A program made the translations under genes and the position numbers. A stretch of DNA of 64,000 nt from the NCBI RefSeq assembly GCF_017315725.1, contig NZ_JAFLRG010000002.1, forward strand, positions 1,922,001 through 1,986,000. Direction: 5' to 3'. The notes under the pieces were generated by a model. That model saw only the letters and a list, made by a program, of their open reading frames with translations. It had not been told where the DNA came from and ran no database searches. The DNA is from Trinickia acidisoli. GTDB lineage: Bacteria > Pseudomonadota > Gammaproteobacteria > Burkholderiales > Burkholderiaceae. Below are positions 52,552 through 61,728 of the stretch, piece after piece; the first letter of the stretch is position 1; the number at the start of each line of letters is the position of its first letter.

Positions 52552-53495
52552 CGGCGCGTGCGCCCCCGCGCGTCTGGGTTTTCGTCGCCGCGTCCGCCTT
52601 CGCGCACGCTACCTTGCGACACGCTCGCGCCGGGCGCCACGCTGTGCGTGAGCCACACGTTGCCGCCGATGACGGCGCCGCGTCCGATCGTCACGCGCCC
52701 GAGAATCGTCGCGCCGGCATAGATGACGACGTCGTCTTCGACGATCGGATGCCGTGCGTGCCCCTTGACGAGCGTACCGTCGGCATCGGCCGGAAAGCTC
52801 TTGGCACCGAGCGTCACCGCCTGATAAAGCCGCACGCGCTCACCGATGATCGCCGTCTCACCGATGACGACGCCGGTGCCGTGGTCGATGAAAAAGCTCG
52901 GGCCGATCTGTGCGCCGGGGTGAATGTCGATCCCCGTGGCCGAATGCGCGATCTCGTTGATGAACCGCGCGAGCAGCGGCACGCCTAGAAGATGCAGCGC
53001 GTGGGCGAGCCGGTGATGCATGATCGCGAGCACGCCGGGATAGCACAGCAAGATTTCGGTGACGTGCTGTGCGGCCGGATCGCCGGCATGCGCGGCCCGG
53101 ATGTCGCTTGCAAGAATCGCGCGGATACCGGGCAACGCTGCCCCGAACGCGCGCGTAATCTCGAACGCGCGCGCTTCGAGTTCAGGCTCGAGCGTCTCGG
53201 CGTGCTCCGGCAGAAAGCGCAATGCGCGGCGCACTTGCTCGTACAACACCCGCAATGCGCTTTCGAGCGTGTGGCCGACGTAGTAATCGACGCTTTCGTC
53301 GGTCAAATCCGGTGCGCCATAGTGAGTCGGAAACATCACGGCACGCAGGGCCTCGACGACGCCGACGATCGCCGCGCGCGACGGCAGCTCTCGAATGCCT
53401 TGCGGATGGCGCGTTCGATGCAGATCCTCGCGCGACGCGCGCAACTCGGCCACGATTCGATCGAGGCCCCAATGGTGGGAAGGCGGGTTCGGCAT
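52548..53495 (-). CDS. cysE: Serine O-acetyltransferase (EpsC/CysE type)
   Basis: 315 residues. A long helical N-terminal domain (1-180) precedes the left-handed beta-helix of hexapeptide repeats (IDIHPGAQIGPSFFIDHGTG, VVIGETAIIGERVRLYQAV, AGATILGRVTIGRGAVIGG). The catalytic His is expected in IDHGTGVVIGE. It acetylates L-serine with acetyl-CoA, the first committed step to cysteine. The long N-terminal form is known as EpsC-type and is common in Burkholderia. Next to an AraC regulator and a DMT exporter, an amino-acid (cysteine/serine) export role for the neighbours is a plausible inference. Confidence 0.92.
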   Translation of the reverse strand: MPNPPSHHWGLDRIVAELRASREDLHRTRHPQGIRELPSRAAIVGVVEALRAVMFPTHYGAPDLTDESVDYYVGHTLESALRVLYEQVRRALRFLPEHAETLEPELEARAFEITRAFGAALPGIRAILASDIRAAHAGDPAAQHVTEILLCYPGVLAIMHHRLAHALHLLGVPLLARFINEIAHSATGIDIHPGAQIGPSFFIDHGTGVVIGETAIIGERVRLYQAVTLGAKSFPADADGTLVKGHARHPIVEDDVVIYAGATILGRVTIGRGAVIGGNVWLTHSVAPGASVSQGSVREGGRGDENPDARGRTRR

Positions 53496-53609
53496 GATGA
53501 TGAAAACGGCGGCGAGGCGGCTGCTGGAGTCGGCGATCCGAAGAGATTACCGCGTTTTCGGTGAGGGTGTTCGAGCGCTCGGGATAGGGCAAATACGGGC
53601 GCGCGCGAG

Positions 53610-53846
53610 CTACACAGTCAGGCTGCTCACGTCGATCCAGCGAACGGCCCAGTCACGCGCATGCGCGATCGCCGCGGCTTCGTCGGTGAAACGCAGCTCA
53701 TTGGGGAAAAAGCGATTCGCGACGAGCTCGCCGTCGCTCGAGCGCGAGATCACGACGTACGGCTGATACGTGCCGTCTCCGGACCGCGCGGGCGCGCAAT
53801 TGAGCAAATATCCGCGATGCGTGAATGCGGCGTCGGGGTGATGCAT
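53610..53846 (-). CDS. Small conserved hypothetical protein (78 aa)
   Basis: The sequence MHHPDAAFTHRGYLLNCAPAR, YQPYVVISRSSDGELVANRFFPN and DEAAAIAHARDWAVRWID has a compact alpha-beta pattern. The last helix with HARDWAVRWID is reminiscent of small Burkholderia proteins of unknown function, a family known to me only as hypothetical. The ATG is preceded by GGAGGCAGGTGACTC, a good ribosome site. Confidence 0.65.
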   Translation of the reverse strand: MHHPDAAFTHRGYLLNCAPARSGDGTYQPYVVISRSSDGELVANRFFPNELRFTDEAAAIAHARDWAVRWIDVSSLTV

Positions 53847-54241
53847 GAGTCACCTGCCTCCCTGAATACGCTTGCTGCGTCGTCGTGCGATGCGTCGCGC
53901 AGCCGCGAGAGCAAGCGCCTGACTGCGTTTTCACTACGGGCGCCGGCTTGCAGGATTCGAATCATACTCTGTAGGAAACGCCGGTTCTATCGAAAAAATT
54001 GCAGTTTTTTGACTGCTCGAGTCATAACGGCCGCTGCGCCATGTCGCACCGAGGCCGGAACGGCTCTTGCAGCGACGATGCCGTGCGCGCAAATGCGACC
54101 ATCCGGCACGATCGTGCGCCGGGGCTCGTGCGACGCTTGAAGTTGCTTCAGGCTGCGCTACGATAAAGGAACGTCTGCGCATGCTCGATGCTTTTGGGTC
54201 GAAGACAAAAAAATCATGCGCACTCACCTTGCGAGCGGACT
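53847..54241. other. 395 bases without a supported gene
   Basis: The stretch has A and T runs near 53990-54012, unusual for this GC-rich DNA, and might contain the promoter of the membrane protein gene at 54242. ORFs crossing it are shadows with Arg-rich composition. No repeat or RNA gene is recognised. Confidence 0.4.
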
Positions 54242-54718
54242 ATGAGCGCGAGCCATCCGAGCCATCAGTTACCCGGCGCCACTCCACGGCGCGTACGCCA
54301 TCCGCTCGCGCCACGCCGCGCACCGCTCGAACCCGGCGCGGCCAGACGGTTTTCGATCGCGCTCGCCTGTCTCGGCGTCAGCTACGCGCTCGCTTGGATC
54401 GAGCTTCCGCTCGGGCAGATCGCACCCACGTCGACAGACGGCGCGATATCACTGTCGTCAACGCTCGCGGCCGCGCTGACGGCACGCGTGATCGTCGGCC
54501 TGCTCTACGCATTCGTCGCGCTGCGCCGCCCCTGGGCACGCTGGATCACGGTCGTGCTCTGCTTCGCGTCGGTCGCGTTCGTGGGACCGTTGCTACCGGT
54601 CGAATGGCGCATCTTTCCGCTCGGCGCCCTCGTGACCGGTCTCGGGCTCGCAGGCAAACTGATCGCGGCCGTCTTGCTCACACTCCCGCTGCGCACCCGG
54701 AGCGACACGCGTCCATAA
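54242..54718 (+). CDS. Hypothetical inner-membrane protein
   Basis: The ATG at 54242 gives 158 residues; the frame opens at 54188. After a Pro/Arg-rich start of about 35 residues, four membrane helices are visible: FSIALACLGVSYALAWIEL, LAAALTARVIVGLLYAFVAL, WITVVLCFASVAFVGPLL and FPLGALVTGLGLAGKLIAAV. No family is recognised. The SDR gene starts 55 bases downstream on the same strand. Confidence 0.6.
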   Translation: MSASHPSHQLPGATPRRVRHPLAPRRAPLEPGAARRFSIALACLGVSYALAWIELPLGQIAPTSTDGAISLSSTLAAALTARVIVGLLYAFVALRRPWARWITVVLCFASVAFVGPLLPVEWRIFPLGALVTGLGLAGKLIAAVLLTLPLRTRSDTRP

Positions 54719-54773
54719 TGCGCGTAGACGCGGCGCGAGGCGCAGCGCATTCTTCCTTTCCTGAGGAGCCGGA

Positions 54774-55376
54774 ATGAAAATCGTCGTGATCGGGGCGAGC
54801 GGCACGCTCGGCCAAGCCGTTTGCGCAGAGCTGAAGCAACGTCATGAGGTGATCGAAGTGGGCGCGACGCGCGGCGACTATCACGTCGACGCAACGAACT
54901 TGCCGAGCGTGGAGCGTCTGTTCCACGAGATCGGTCGCGTCGACGCAGTCGTTACCACGATCGGCAAGGTGCATTTCGGGCCATTTCACGAAATGACGGC
55001 CGACCAGTTCTGGATCGGCCTGCGCGACAAGCTGATGGGCCAAGTCAACGTGGTGCTGGCCGCCCAGCACCACGTCAACGACGGCGGCTCATTCACACTG
55101 ACAAGCGGCATTCTGGCCGAGGAGCCGATCCGCGAGGGCATCAACGCGACCACCGTGAACCTCGCGCTCGAAGGGTTCGTGCGCGGCGCGGCGATCGAAC
55201 TGCCACGCGCGCTGCGCATCAACCTCGTCAGCCCAACCGTCCTCGAAGAATCGCTCGACGTCTACGCCCCGTATTTTCGCGGATTCGAAGGCGTCAGCGC
55301 GCGCCGCGCCGCGCTTGCGTTCTGCAAAAGCGTGGAAGGCGCGCAGACGGGCCGCGTCTATCGCGTGGGAGATTGA
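54774..55376 (+). CDS. Short-chain dehydrogenase/reductase
   Basis: 200 residues, at the short end for SDRs. The cofactor motif GASGTLGQAV opens the protein, DATNLPSVERLF and VVTTIGKVHFG follow, and FTLTSGILAEEPIREG carries the active Ser; the usual Tyr-x3-Lys is absent or replaced (GINATTVNLALEGFVRGA), so oxidoreductase activity is doubtful. GAGGAGCCGGA precedes the ATG. Comparable short SDRs lacking YxxxK are common and of unknown function. Convergent with the aldehyde dehydrogenase, 13 bases apart. Confidence 0.8.
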   Translation: MKIVVIGASGTLGQAVCAELKQRHEVIEVGATRGDYHVDATNLPSVERLFHEIGRVDAVVTTIGKVHFGPFHEMTADQFWIGLRDKLMGQVNVVLAAQHHVNDGGSFTLTSGILAEEPIREGINATTVNLALEGFVRGAAIELPRALRINLVSPTVLEESLDVYAPYFRGFEGVSARRAALAFCKSVEGAQTGRVYRVGD

Positions 55377-55389
55377 TTTCTCCCTCCGC

Positions 55390-56973
55390 TCAGCGACGCT
55401 CGAACGTGCCGTCGCGCAGGCGCCAGAGGTTCAACGGGTTGTCGTCCTGCACGGCCTGCGGCAACAATTCGGCCGTCAAATCCTGATAACAGACGGGCCG
55501 CAAGAACCGATCGATCGCGAGCGAGCCCACGGACGTCGAGCGCGGATCGGACGTGGCCGGAAACGGGCCGCCGTGCACCATCGCATGCGCCACTTCGACG
55601 CCCGTCGGGAACCCGTTCGCTAGAATGCGGCCGGCCTTGCGCTCGAGCGTCGGCAACAGCTTGCGCGCAAGCTCGACGTCGTCGCGCTCCATCTGCAGCG
55701 TCACCGTCAACTGGCCTTCCACATGCTCGGCCAATTCGATCATTTCGTCGACGTTCGCACAGGTCACGACGAGCGAGGTCGGCCCGAAGATTTCGTCTTC
55801 GAGCGGCGGCTCGGCCAGGAAACGCGGCTGCGTCGTCGCGAACAACTCGGGTAGCGCCGCATGCTGAGCGTCGCTGCTCGCGCCGTGGCCGACACGCGTC
55901 ACGCCCTCGACGCCCGCACGCCGCTTCACGCCGTCGCGGTAAGCGCTCGCGATACCGGCCGTCAGCATCGTTTGCGCGCCCTTCTTCTCGAGCGCCTTCG
56001 AGGCGGCATCGACGAACGCTTGCCGATGCGGACCGTCGAGTACGACGACGAGCCCCGGATTCGTGCAGAACTGTCCGACGCCGAGCGTCAGCGAGTCGAC
56101 GAAGCCGTTCGCGATTGCTTCGGCACGCGTTGCCAGCGCGCCGGGCAACACGAAGCACGGATTGATGCTGCTCATCTCGGCATAGACCGGGATCGGTTCG
56201 CGGCGTCGAGCGGCGATGTTCATCAGCGCAACACCGCCGCCGCGTGAACCCGTGAAGCCGACCGCCTTGATGGCGGGATGGGCGACGAGCGCTTCGCCGA
56301 CGGCATTGCCGACTCCGATCACCAGCGCGAACACGCCGGCCGGCAAGCCGCACTCGGCCACCGCCTCTTGGATCGCCCGGCCCACGAGCTCCGAGGTGCC
56401 CAGATGCGCCGGGTGCGCCTTGACGACGATGGGGCAGCCGGCTGCCAACGCCGATGCGGAGTCGCCGCCCGCCACCGAAAACGCGAGCGGAAAATTGCTC
56501 GCGCCGAACACGGCCACGGGGCCGACCGGGATCATCTGCAGACGCAGGTCGGAACGCGGCAGCGGCTTGCGCTCGGGCATGGCCGAATCGAGCGTCGCGC
56601 CGAGCCAGCGGCCGTCGCGCACGAGCTGCGCGAATAATTTGAGTTGGCCGATCGTGCGCGCGCGCTCGCCTTCGAGGCGCGCCTTCGGCAGTGCCGATTC
56701 GGCTTGCGCCCGCTCGATGAGCGCGTCGCCGAGCGCCATGATGCGCTCGCCGATCGCCTCCAGCAGACGCGCACGCGTCTCTAGCGGCGCTTGGCGGAAC
56801 GGATCGAACGCCGCTTGCGCCAGCTTGCAGGCGCGATCGACGTCGCCGGCATCGCCAGCGCCGAAGGCGGGCTCGATTTCCGCGTTCTTGGCCGGGTCGA
56901 ACGCGCGCAACGTGCCTGCGCTACCGCGCACCGAGCCGCCGCCGATCAGCATGTCTCCCGTGATCTGCATCAT
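55390..56973 (-). CDS. NADP-type aldehyde dehydrogenase (alpha-ketoglutaric semialdehyde type)
   Basis: The ATG at 56973 has GGAG 6 bases upstream and gives 527 residues; the frame extends to 57132 but that part is intergenic repeat. Motifs: NFPLAFSVAGGDSASALAAG, VGFTGSRGGG, the general-base Glu in PVYAEMSSINP and the nucleophile Cys in GVGQFCTNPG. The form matches 2,5-dioxovalerate (alpha-ketoglutaric semialdehyde) dehydrogenases that close L-arabinose, D-glucarate and hydroxyproline breakdown. No other gene of these routes is in view. Confidence 0.88.
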   Translation of the reverse strand: MMQITGDMLIGGGSVRGSAGTLRAFDPAKNAEIEPAFGAGDAGDVDRACKLAQAAFDPFRQAPLETRARLLEAIGERIMALGDALIERAQAESALPKARLEGERARTIGQLKLFAQLVRDGRWLGATLDSAMPERKPLPRSDLRLQMIPVGPVAVFGASNFPLAFSVAGGDSASALAAGCPIVVKAHPAHLGTSELVGRAIQEAVAECGLPAGVFALVIGVGNAVGEALVAHPAIKAVGFTGSRGGGVALMNIAARRREPIPVYAEMSSINPCFVLPGALATRAEAIANGFVDSLTLGVGQFCTNPGLVVVLDGPHRQAFVDAASKALEKKGAQTMLTAGIASAYRDGVKRRAGVEGVTRVGHGASSDAQHAALPELFATTQPRFLAEPPLEDEIFGPTSLVVTCANVDEMIELAEHVEGQLTVTLQMERDDVELARKLLPTLERKAGRILANGFPTGVEVAHAMVHGGPFPATSDPRSTSVGSLAIDRFLRPVCYQDLTAELLPQAVQDDNPLNLWRLRDGTFERR

Positions 56974-57121
56974 CAAGTTCTCCAATTGAGCCGGCTCGCT
57001 GTCCGGCAGTAGTCGCAATAGCGATGACGGGCCAAGCCACGTCGGAGCCTTTGATCTTCGCACGAATCCTGATTTCGCGACGCAGGTCGGCTGCGATGCC
57101 CACATGGTGGAACAAGTCGCT

Positions 57122-57139
57122 CCCGAAAACACTCACCTT
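57122..57139 (+). repeat. Interspersed 18-base repeat, copy 1
   Basis: CCCGAAAACACTCACCTT. Identical to copies 2 and 4, one mismatch from copy 3. Confidence 0.65.
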
Positions 57140-57319
57140 GGCCCGCCTCACTGCCATGCGGTGAGGTGCTAGACGGCGGAACGACTCACCGCACATCGCC
57201 TGCAACGCGCCTTTCATGCGCCGTGCAGGTGCATAACCGCGTCTGTGCGCGCGATGTCTCGCCAGAATGGCATTTGGCGTGAGGCAAGAAGAGCGTATCG
57301 ACCTCACCGCCCGTGCAAT

Positions 57320-57337
57320 CCCGAAAACACTCACCTT
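57320..57337 (+). repeat. Interspersed 18-base repeat, copy 2
   Basis: CCCGAAAACACTCACCTT, same orientation as copy 1. Confidence 0.65.
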
Positions 57338-57396
57338 TGCGCAGAGGATGGCGGCTGCCGCGACCGAAGAGGCACCGGCCTGCGGGACCGCCGACG

Positions 57397-58695
57397 TTAG
57401 AAAGACGGCCAGGTCTGCGCAAGCAGCACGATATTCATCGCCACGACGACGACGAATACGACGAGGGTCAGCAGCACCATAGCTGGGCCCAGACGATGAT
57501 CGCCCATAACGGCGCGGCTGCTCGCAAAGCCGATCAGGGCGAGCATCGGCACCGGCACGGCAAAGCTCAGGACGACTTGGCTCAGCACCAGCGCCCGCGT
57601 CACGCCGCACCCCAGCGCAACCACGACGAAGCTGGGCACCATCGTCACCAGGCGCCGCAGCCACAACGGCAGCGATACGCCGAGGAAATCCTGCATGATC
57701 ATCTGCCCCGCCATCGTGCCGACGACCGAGCTCGAAATACCCGACGCCATCAACGAAGTCAAAAAGAGCCCCGCTGCCATCGACCCGAACAGCGGCGTCA
57801 AGGTACGGTAGGCCGCACTGATTTCCGTCACCTCACGATGCCCGCCGTGAAACGCACCGCATGCCATGACGACCATACCCATATTCACGAGCCCGGCGAC
57901 GGTCAGCGCGATGATCACCTCGGCGTTCGCATAGCGGACGAGCTTGGCGCGCTCGTCCTCGGTGCGCGGGACGATGCGCTCGCCGGTCAGGCCCGAATGC
58001 AGGAAGAGCGCGTGCGGCATGATGGTCGCGCCGACGATGCCCGCGCATACGACGAGCGCTTCGCGATCGGGCAGCAACGGGACGAACATGCCACGCAGCA
58101 CCGGCCGCCACGGCGTGGACACGAAGACGAGTTGTGCAACGTAGGCGACGGCGATGAGGCCGACGAGCGCGCCGATCGCGAGTTCGATGGGACGAAAGCC
58201 GCGCCTTTGCAGCGACAACAATGCCCAGGTGAGGACCGCCGTGATCGCCATGCCGACGATGAGCGGTATCCGCGCAAGCAGCGAAAACCCGATCGCGCCG
58301 CCGAGGAATTCGGCAAGATCCGTCGCCATCGCCGCAATCTCGCTCACGACCCACATCGCAAGCACCACGGGCGGCGATAGCCTGCGCGCGCACAGCTTGG
58401 CCAAACTCAGCCCGGTCGCGACGCCGAGCCGCGCCGAGACGGCCTGGAACAACATCGCCGCGCCATTGGCGAACAGCACGACCCATAGCAACGCGTAGCC
58501 ATAGCCGGCGCCTGCCTGCAAGTTCGTCGCCAGATTGCCGGGGTCCATGTAGGCCACCGACACGACCACGGCCGGGCCGGCGAACGGCAACAGCAAACGC
58601 GCGCCGCGCCGGCGCCCGGCGAGCGCTTCGTGAACTTGCGACGTCGTGCGCGCGCTCAAACTGCGTTCGCGTTCCGACACCGGCGTGTCGTTCAT
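57397..58695 (-). CDS. mntH: NRAMP-family Mn2+/Fe2+ transporter
   Basis: The ATG at 58695 (MNDTPVSERERS) gives 432 residues; the frame reads on upstream to 58800. Eleven membrane helices are evident. The metal-binding motif DPGN is in VAYMDPGNLATNLQAG (helix 1) and the MPH motif in IVGATIMPHALFLHSG (helix 6). NRAMP proteins take up divalent metals with protons across the inner membrane. No neighbouring regulator is seen, and I see no clear Fur or MntR box within the 373 bases upstream. Confidence 0.92.
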   Translation of the reverse strand: MNDTPVSERERSLSARTTSQVHEALAGRRRGARLLLPFAGPAVVVSVAYMDPGNLATNLQAGAGYGYALLWVVLFANGAAMLFQAVSARLGVATGLSLAKLCARRLSPPVVLAMWVVSEIAAMATDLAEFLGGAIGFSLLARIPLIVGMAITAVLTWALLSLQRRGFRPIELAIGALVGLIAVAYVAQLVFVSTPWRPVLRGMFVPLLPDREALVVCAGIVGATIMPHALFLHSGLTGERIVPRTEDERAKLVRYANAEVIIALTVAGLVNMGMVVMACGAFHGGHREVTEISAAYRTLTPLFGSMAAGLFLTSLMASGISSSVVGTMAGQMIMQDFLGVSLPLWLRRLVTMVPSFVVVALGCGVTRALVLSQVVLSFAVPVPMLALIGFASSRAVMGDHRLGPAMVLLTLVVFVVVVAMNIVLLAQTWPSF

Positions 58696-59068
58696 AGAAT
58701 GAGCCTCGCTCGGAGACGAATAACGAATAACGGATGACGGGCACCGCGCCGACCGCTCGGCGAGCGGCGTATGTCCGAACACTCGTCCAATACACGTCAA
58801 GTTTGGCAGTGTTTTACGACTTCGGCAGTACCCCAGCGGATTCGATACGCCGTGCGCACAATAGGAATGGAACCTGCTGCCTGCAAGGCGTTCGCCTCAT
58901 GGATCCGTACCGCCGCGGGAAGAGAGCGCCCGCGTTGCGCCGCATCGCCTTGCAAAGGCCGTGCCGTATTGGTGTTACGTCGTATTGAGTTGGCTGCCGA
59001 TCTATGCGGTCATCTATGTTGCGCCCGTGTTCGTGGCGGGGATGGTCCTACTGCGGGGAATAAACGCG
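58696..59068. other. Divergent gap between mntH and the cytochrome gene
   Basis: About 370 bases. The frame of the cytochrome gene stays open to 58961 (a GTG) and encodes a hydrophobic segment (YVVLSWLPIYAVIYVAPVFV), so the real start may lie there. Nothing else is recognised. Confidence 0.35.
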
Positions 59069-59593
59069 ATGAAAAAGCCACCGCGTATGGCAACCGATCT
59101 GCTCCTGCTGACTTTGCCTGCCGTCCTCGCCATCGCGATGGGCAGCGCGCGACACCACGCGGCTCCCGCGGCACAGGTGCGCGCCCCCGCCGACGCAGCG
59201 TTGCTCGCGCGCGGCAAGAATGTTGCCGAAGCAGCCCACTGCGCGAGATGCCATACGGCCCCGAACGGCGGTGCGCCGTTTGCCGGCGGGCTCCGCATGG
59301 TTTCGCCGCTCGGCCCCGTCGAGGCGAGCAACATCACGCCCGATCCGCGCTACGGCATCGGCCGTTACACCTACGAGGATTTCGATCGCGCCGTACGGCG
59401 CGGCGTCGCACCCGGCGGCAAGGTGCTCAATCCCGCGATGCCTTACCCCGAGTTCTCGAAGATGTCGGATAACGACTTGCGCGCCCTCTACGCCTATCTG
59501 ATGCAACGCGTCGCACCCGTCGCCAAGCCGACTGAGCCGCCCGAGCCGACCGACGTCGCATCCTCGCAGCACCCGCCGCCGTACCCGTCTTAA
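59069..59593 (+). CDS. Monoheme cytochrome c (alcohol-dehydrogenase cytochrome-subunit type)
   Basis: The ATG at 59069 is favoured because a signal peptide follows (TDLLLLTLPAVLAIAMGSA); 174 residues. One heme site is seen, CARCH near residue 58, followed by GGAPFAGGLRMVSPLGPVEASNITPDP and the YEDFDRAVRRGVAPGG / MPYPEFSKMSDNDLRALYAYL pattern. This is the first of the three heme domains of the dehydrogenase cytochrome subunits of gluconate/alcohol dehydrogenases (about 430 residues). Here it stands alone with a Pro-rich end. It would carry electrons in the periplasm; no dehydrogenase gene is adjacent. Confidence 0.82.
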   Translation: MKKPPRMATDLLLLTLPAVLAIAMGSARHHAAPAAQVRAPADAALLARGKNVAEAAHCARCHTAPNGGAPFAGGLRMVSPLGPVEASNITPDPRYGIGRYTYEDFDRAVRRGVAPGGKVLNPAMPYPEFSKMSDNDLRALYAYLMQRVAPVAKPTEPPEPTDVASSQHPPPYPS

Positions 59594-59756
59594 TTCGCAC
59601 TCCTAACGACATTGCCAAGCGTGCGCGCGATGCCGAGCCGCTTTACACTGCGCGTATCGTCATCATCGCCCACGCAAGCACCCGTCCCATGCCCCATCCC
59701 TCATCGTCGATTCCGTCATCTTCGGCCCGGTTCTCACCTACGGCCGCCCGCTGACC

Positions 59757-61055
59757 ATGCCGTCGTGTCCTGCGCTCTTCATCGGCGCCGCTGCATCGGG
59801 CCAAGGCAAGACCACCGTCACGGCCGCGCTCGCGCGAGCCCATCGTCGTCGCGGCTTGCGCGTGCGCGTCTTCAAGATCGGCCCGGATTTTCTCGATCCG
59901 ACGATTCTCGAACGCGCGAGCGGCGCGCCCGTCGATTCGCTCGATCTTTGGATGGTGGGGGAAACGCTCTGTCGTCAGTTGCTGGCCGACGCAGCGCGCG
60001 AAGCCGATCTCATCCTCGTCGAAGGCATGATGGGACTATTCGACGGCACCCCGAGCGGCGCCGATTTGGCTTTGCGCTTCGGGCTGCCCGTCGCCGTCGT
60101 CATCGATGCGCAAGCGATGGCTCAAACCTTCGGTGCCATCGCGCTGGGCTTGGCGAGCTTCAATCCATCGCTCGCGTTTCACGGCGTCTTCGCCAATCGC
60201 GTCGGGTCCGAATACCATGCGCGGCTGCTCGAGGACGCATTGCCGACAAGCGTGCGCTGGCTCGGCCATGTGCCCGGCACCCCGGATATCGCACTGCCCG
60301 AGCGGCATCTGGGCTTGCATACCGCCAACGAGATCGACGATCTCGATGCGCGCCTCGAGCGCGCCGCCGATGCGCTCGAGGCGACCGCGCTCGCGCGGCT
60401 ACCGCCCGCGGCCGACTTCGACACGCCGCCTCGCTCACCGCTGCCTCGCCTACTCGACGGCCTGCACATCGCGGTCGCGCACGATGCCGCGTTCTCCTTC
60501 GTGTATCCCGCCAACCTGCGCTTGCTGACCTCCCTCGGCGCGCGCGTGAGCACGTTCTCGCCGCTCGCTGACGAACCGTTACCTACCGCAACGGATGCCG
60601 TCTACTTGCCGGGCGGCTATCCCGAGCTGCATGCGTCCGCGCTCGCACGACACACGCGCACCGCCAGTGCGATCCGCGCGCATGCCGCGGCGGGCCGCCC
60701 GCTCTTCGCCGAATGCGGAGGCATGCTTTATCTGCTCGAGAGCCTGACCGACAGCGCCGGCGAAACGATGCCGATGCTCGGCCTGCTGCCCGGACACGCC
60801 GCGCTCGGCAAACAGTTGGCGGCGCTCGGCATGCAAGCGATCCACGGCGCGCAAGGCGAAATGCGCGGCCACACGTTTCACTACTCGCACGTCGAAACCC
60901 CGCTGGCCCCGATCTTGACGGCACGGCGTGCTCAATCGGAGACGCCTGGCGAACCGATGTACCGCTCAGGCGCAATCGTCGCCTCGTACCTCCACGGCTA
61001 TTGGCCGTCCAACCCGGCTTTTATGGCAGCAATATTTCATGGCGATGCAATTTGA
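59757..61055 (+). CDS. cobB: Cobyrinic acid a,c-diamide synthase
   Basis: 432 residues. The N-terminal P-loop synthetase domain has GAAASGQGKTTVTAALA, KIGPDFLDPTILERASG and LVEGMMGLFDG. The C-terminal class I glutamine amidotransferase-like domain has YLPGGYPELHA and the catalytic Cys in PLFAECGGMLYLLE. The His for the triad is in ASYLHGYW. The enzyme amidates the a and c side chains of (hydrogeno)byrinic acid using glutamine and ATP in cobalamin synthesis. It overlaps bluB by 17 bases, indicating coupled translation. Confidence 0.93.
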   Translation: MPSCPALFIGAAASGQGKTTVTAALARAHRRRGLRVRVFKIGPDFLDPTILERASGAPVDSLDLWMVGETLCRQLLADAAREADLILVEGMMGLFDGTPSGADLALRFGLPVAVVIDAQAMAQTFGAIALGLASFNPSLAFHGVFANRVGSEYHARLLEDALPTSVRWLGHVPGTPDIALPERHLGLHTANEIDDLDARLERAADALEATALARLPPAADFDTPPRSPLPRLLDGLHIAVAHDAAFSFVYPANLRLLTSLGARVSTFSPLADEPLPTATDAVYLPGGYPELHASALARHTRTASAIRAHAAAGRPLFAECGGMLYLLESLTDSAGETMPMLGLLPGHAALGKQLAALGMQAIHGAQGEMRGHTFHYSHVETPLAPILTARRAQSETPGEPMYRSGAIVASYLHGYWPSNPAFMAAIFHGDAI

Positions 61056-61713
61056 CGACGCGCAGCGCGCAGCCGTATACCGCGCGATTTACGAACGCCG
61101 CGACATGCGGCACTTCGTGCGAGGGTCCGTCGATGCAGCCGTCCTCGCGCGCTTGATCGACGCGGCGCACCACGCGCCGAGCGTCGGCTTCATGCAGCCA
61201 TGGCGCATCATTCGTATTACCGATGCGGCGCTGCGCACAGCCTTGCACGGCGCGGTGGAGCAAGAACGTATGCGCACGGCGGAAGCGCTAGGCGAACGGC
61301 ACGACGAATTCATGCGGCTGAAGGTGGAAGGCATGCTCGAATGCGGCGAGCTGCTCGTGATGGCGTTGATGGACGGCCGCGAAAAACACGTCTTCGGGCG
61401 ACGCACGCTGCCCGAGATGGATCTAGCGTCAGTCGCATGCGCGATTCAGAACCTGTGGCTCGCGGCACGCGCCGAGGGCCTCGGCATGGGATGGGTATCG
61501 CTCTTCGATGTCGATGAGGTGCGTACGCTGATGCGCATGCCGCCTGGCGCGAAGCCGATTGCGATTCTATGTCTCGGGCATGTCGAAGCCTTTTACCCGA
61601 AGCCGATGCTCGAGCTCGAGCAATGGGCCAAGCGAATGCCGATCGGCGAATGCGTCTTCGAGAATTATTGGCCGACTGACCAGACAACCGCTAAAACGTC
61701 CGAGGCCGAATGA
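61039..61713 (+). CDS. bluB: 5,6-dimethylbenzimidazole synthase
   Basis: The ATG at 61039 gives 224 residues; a second ATG at 61045 is possible. The nitroreductase-like fold is marked by YERRDMRHFVRG, AAHHAPSVGFMQPWRII, LPEMDLASVACAIQNLWLAARAEGLGMGWVS and CLGHVEAFYPKPMLE. BluB breaks down reduced FMN with oxygen to form the lower ligand of B12. Its pairing with cobB, at overlapping ends, supports the assignment. It also implies that the organism makes B12 aerobically. Confidence 0.93.
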   Translation: MAMQFDDAQRAAVYRAIYERRDMRHFVRGSVDAAVLARLIDAAHHAPSVGFMQPWRIIRITDAALRTALHGAVEQERMRTAEALGERHDEFMRLKVEGMLECGELLVMALMDGREKHVFGRRTLPEMDLASVACAIQNLWLAARAEGLGMGWVSLFDVDEVRTLMRMPPGAKPIAILCLGHVEAFYPKPMLELEQWAKRMPIGECVFENYWPTDQTTAKTSEAE

Positions 61714-61728
61714 AGCGTGGCGTGCGCG

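Larger units (their letters stand above)
56974..57396. other. Intergenic region between the aldehyde dehydrogenase and mntH genes
   Basis: 423 bases with no supported gene. It contains two copies of the CCCGAAAACACTCACCTT repeat (57122-57139 and 57320-57337) 198 bases apart in the same orientation. ORFs with repeated KVSVFG peptides come from this repeat. Confidence 0.6.

Noticed and set aside
57397..58795. Antisense and alternate-frame ORFs over mntH
   Set aside because: Arg/His-rich; mntH carries the DPGN and MPH motifs.
59594..59756. Cobalamin riboswitch before cobB
   Set aside because: No B12-box-like core could be found in the 163 bases.
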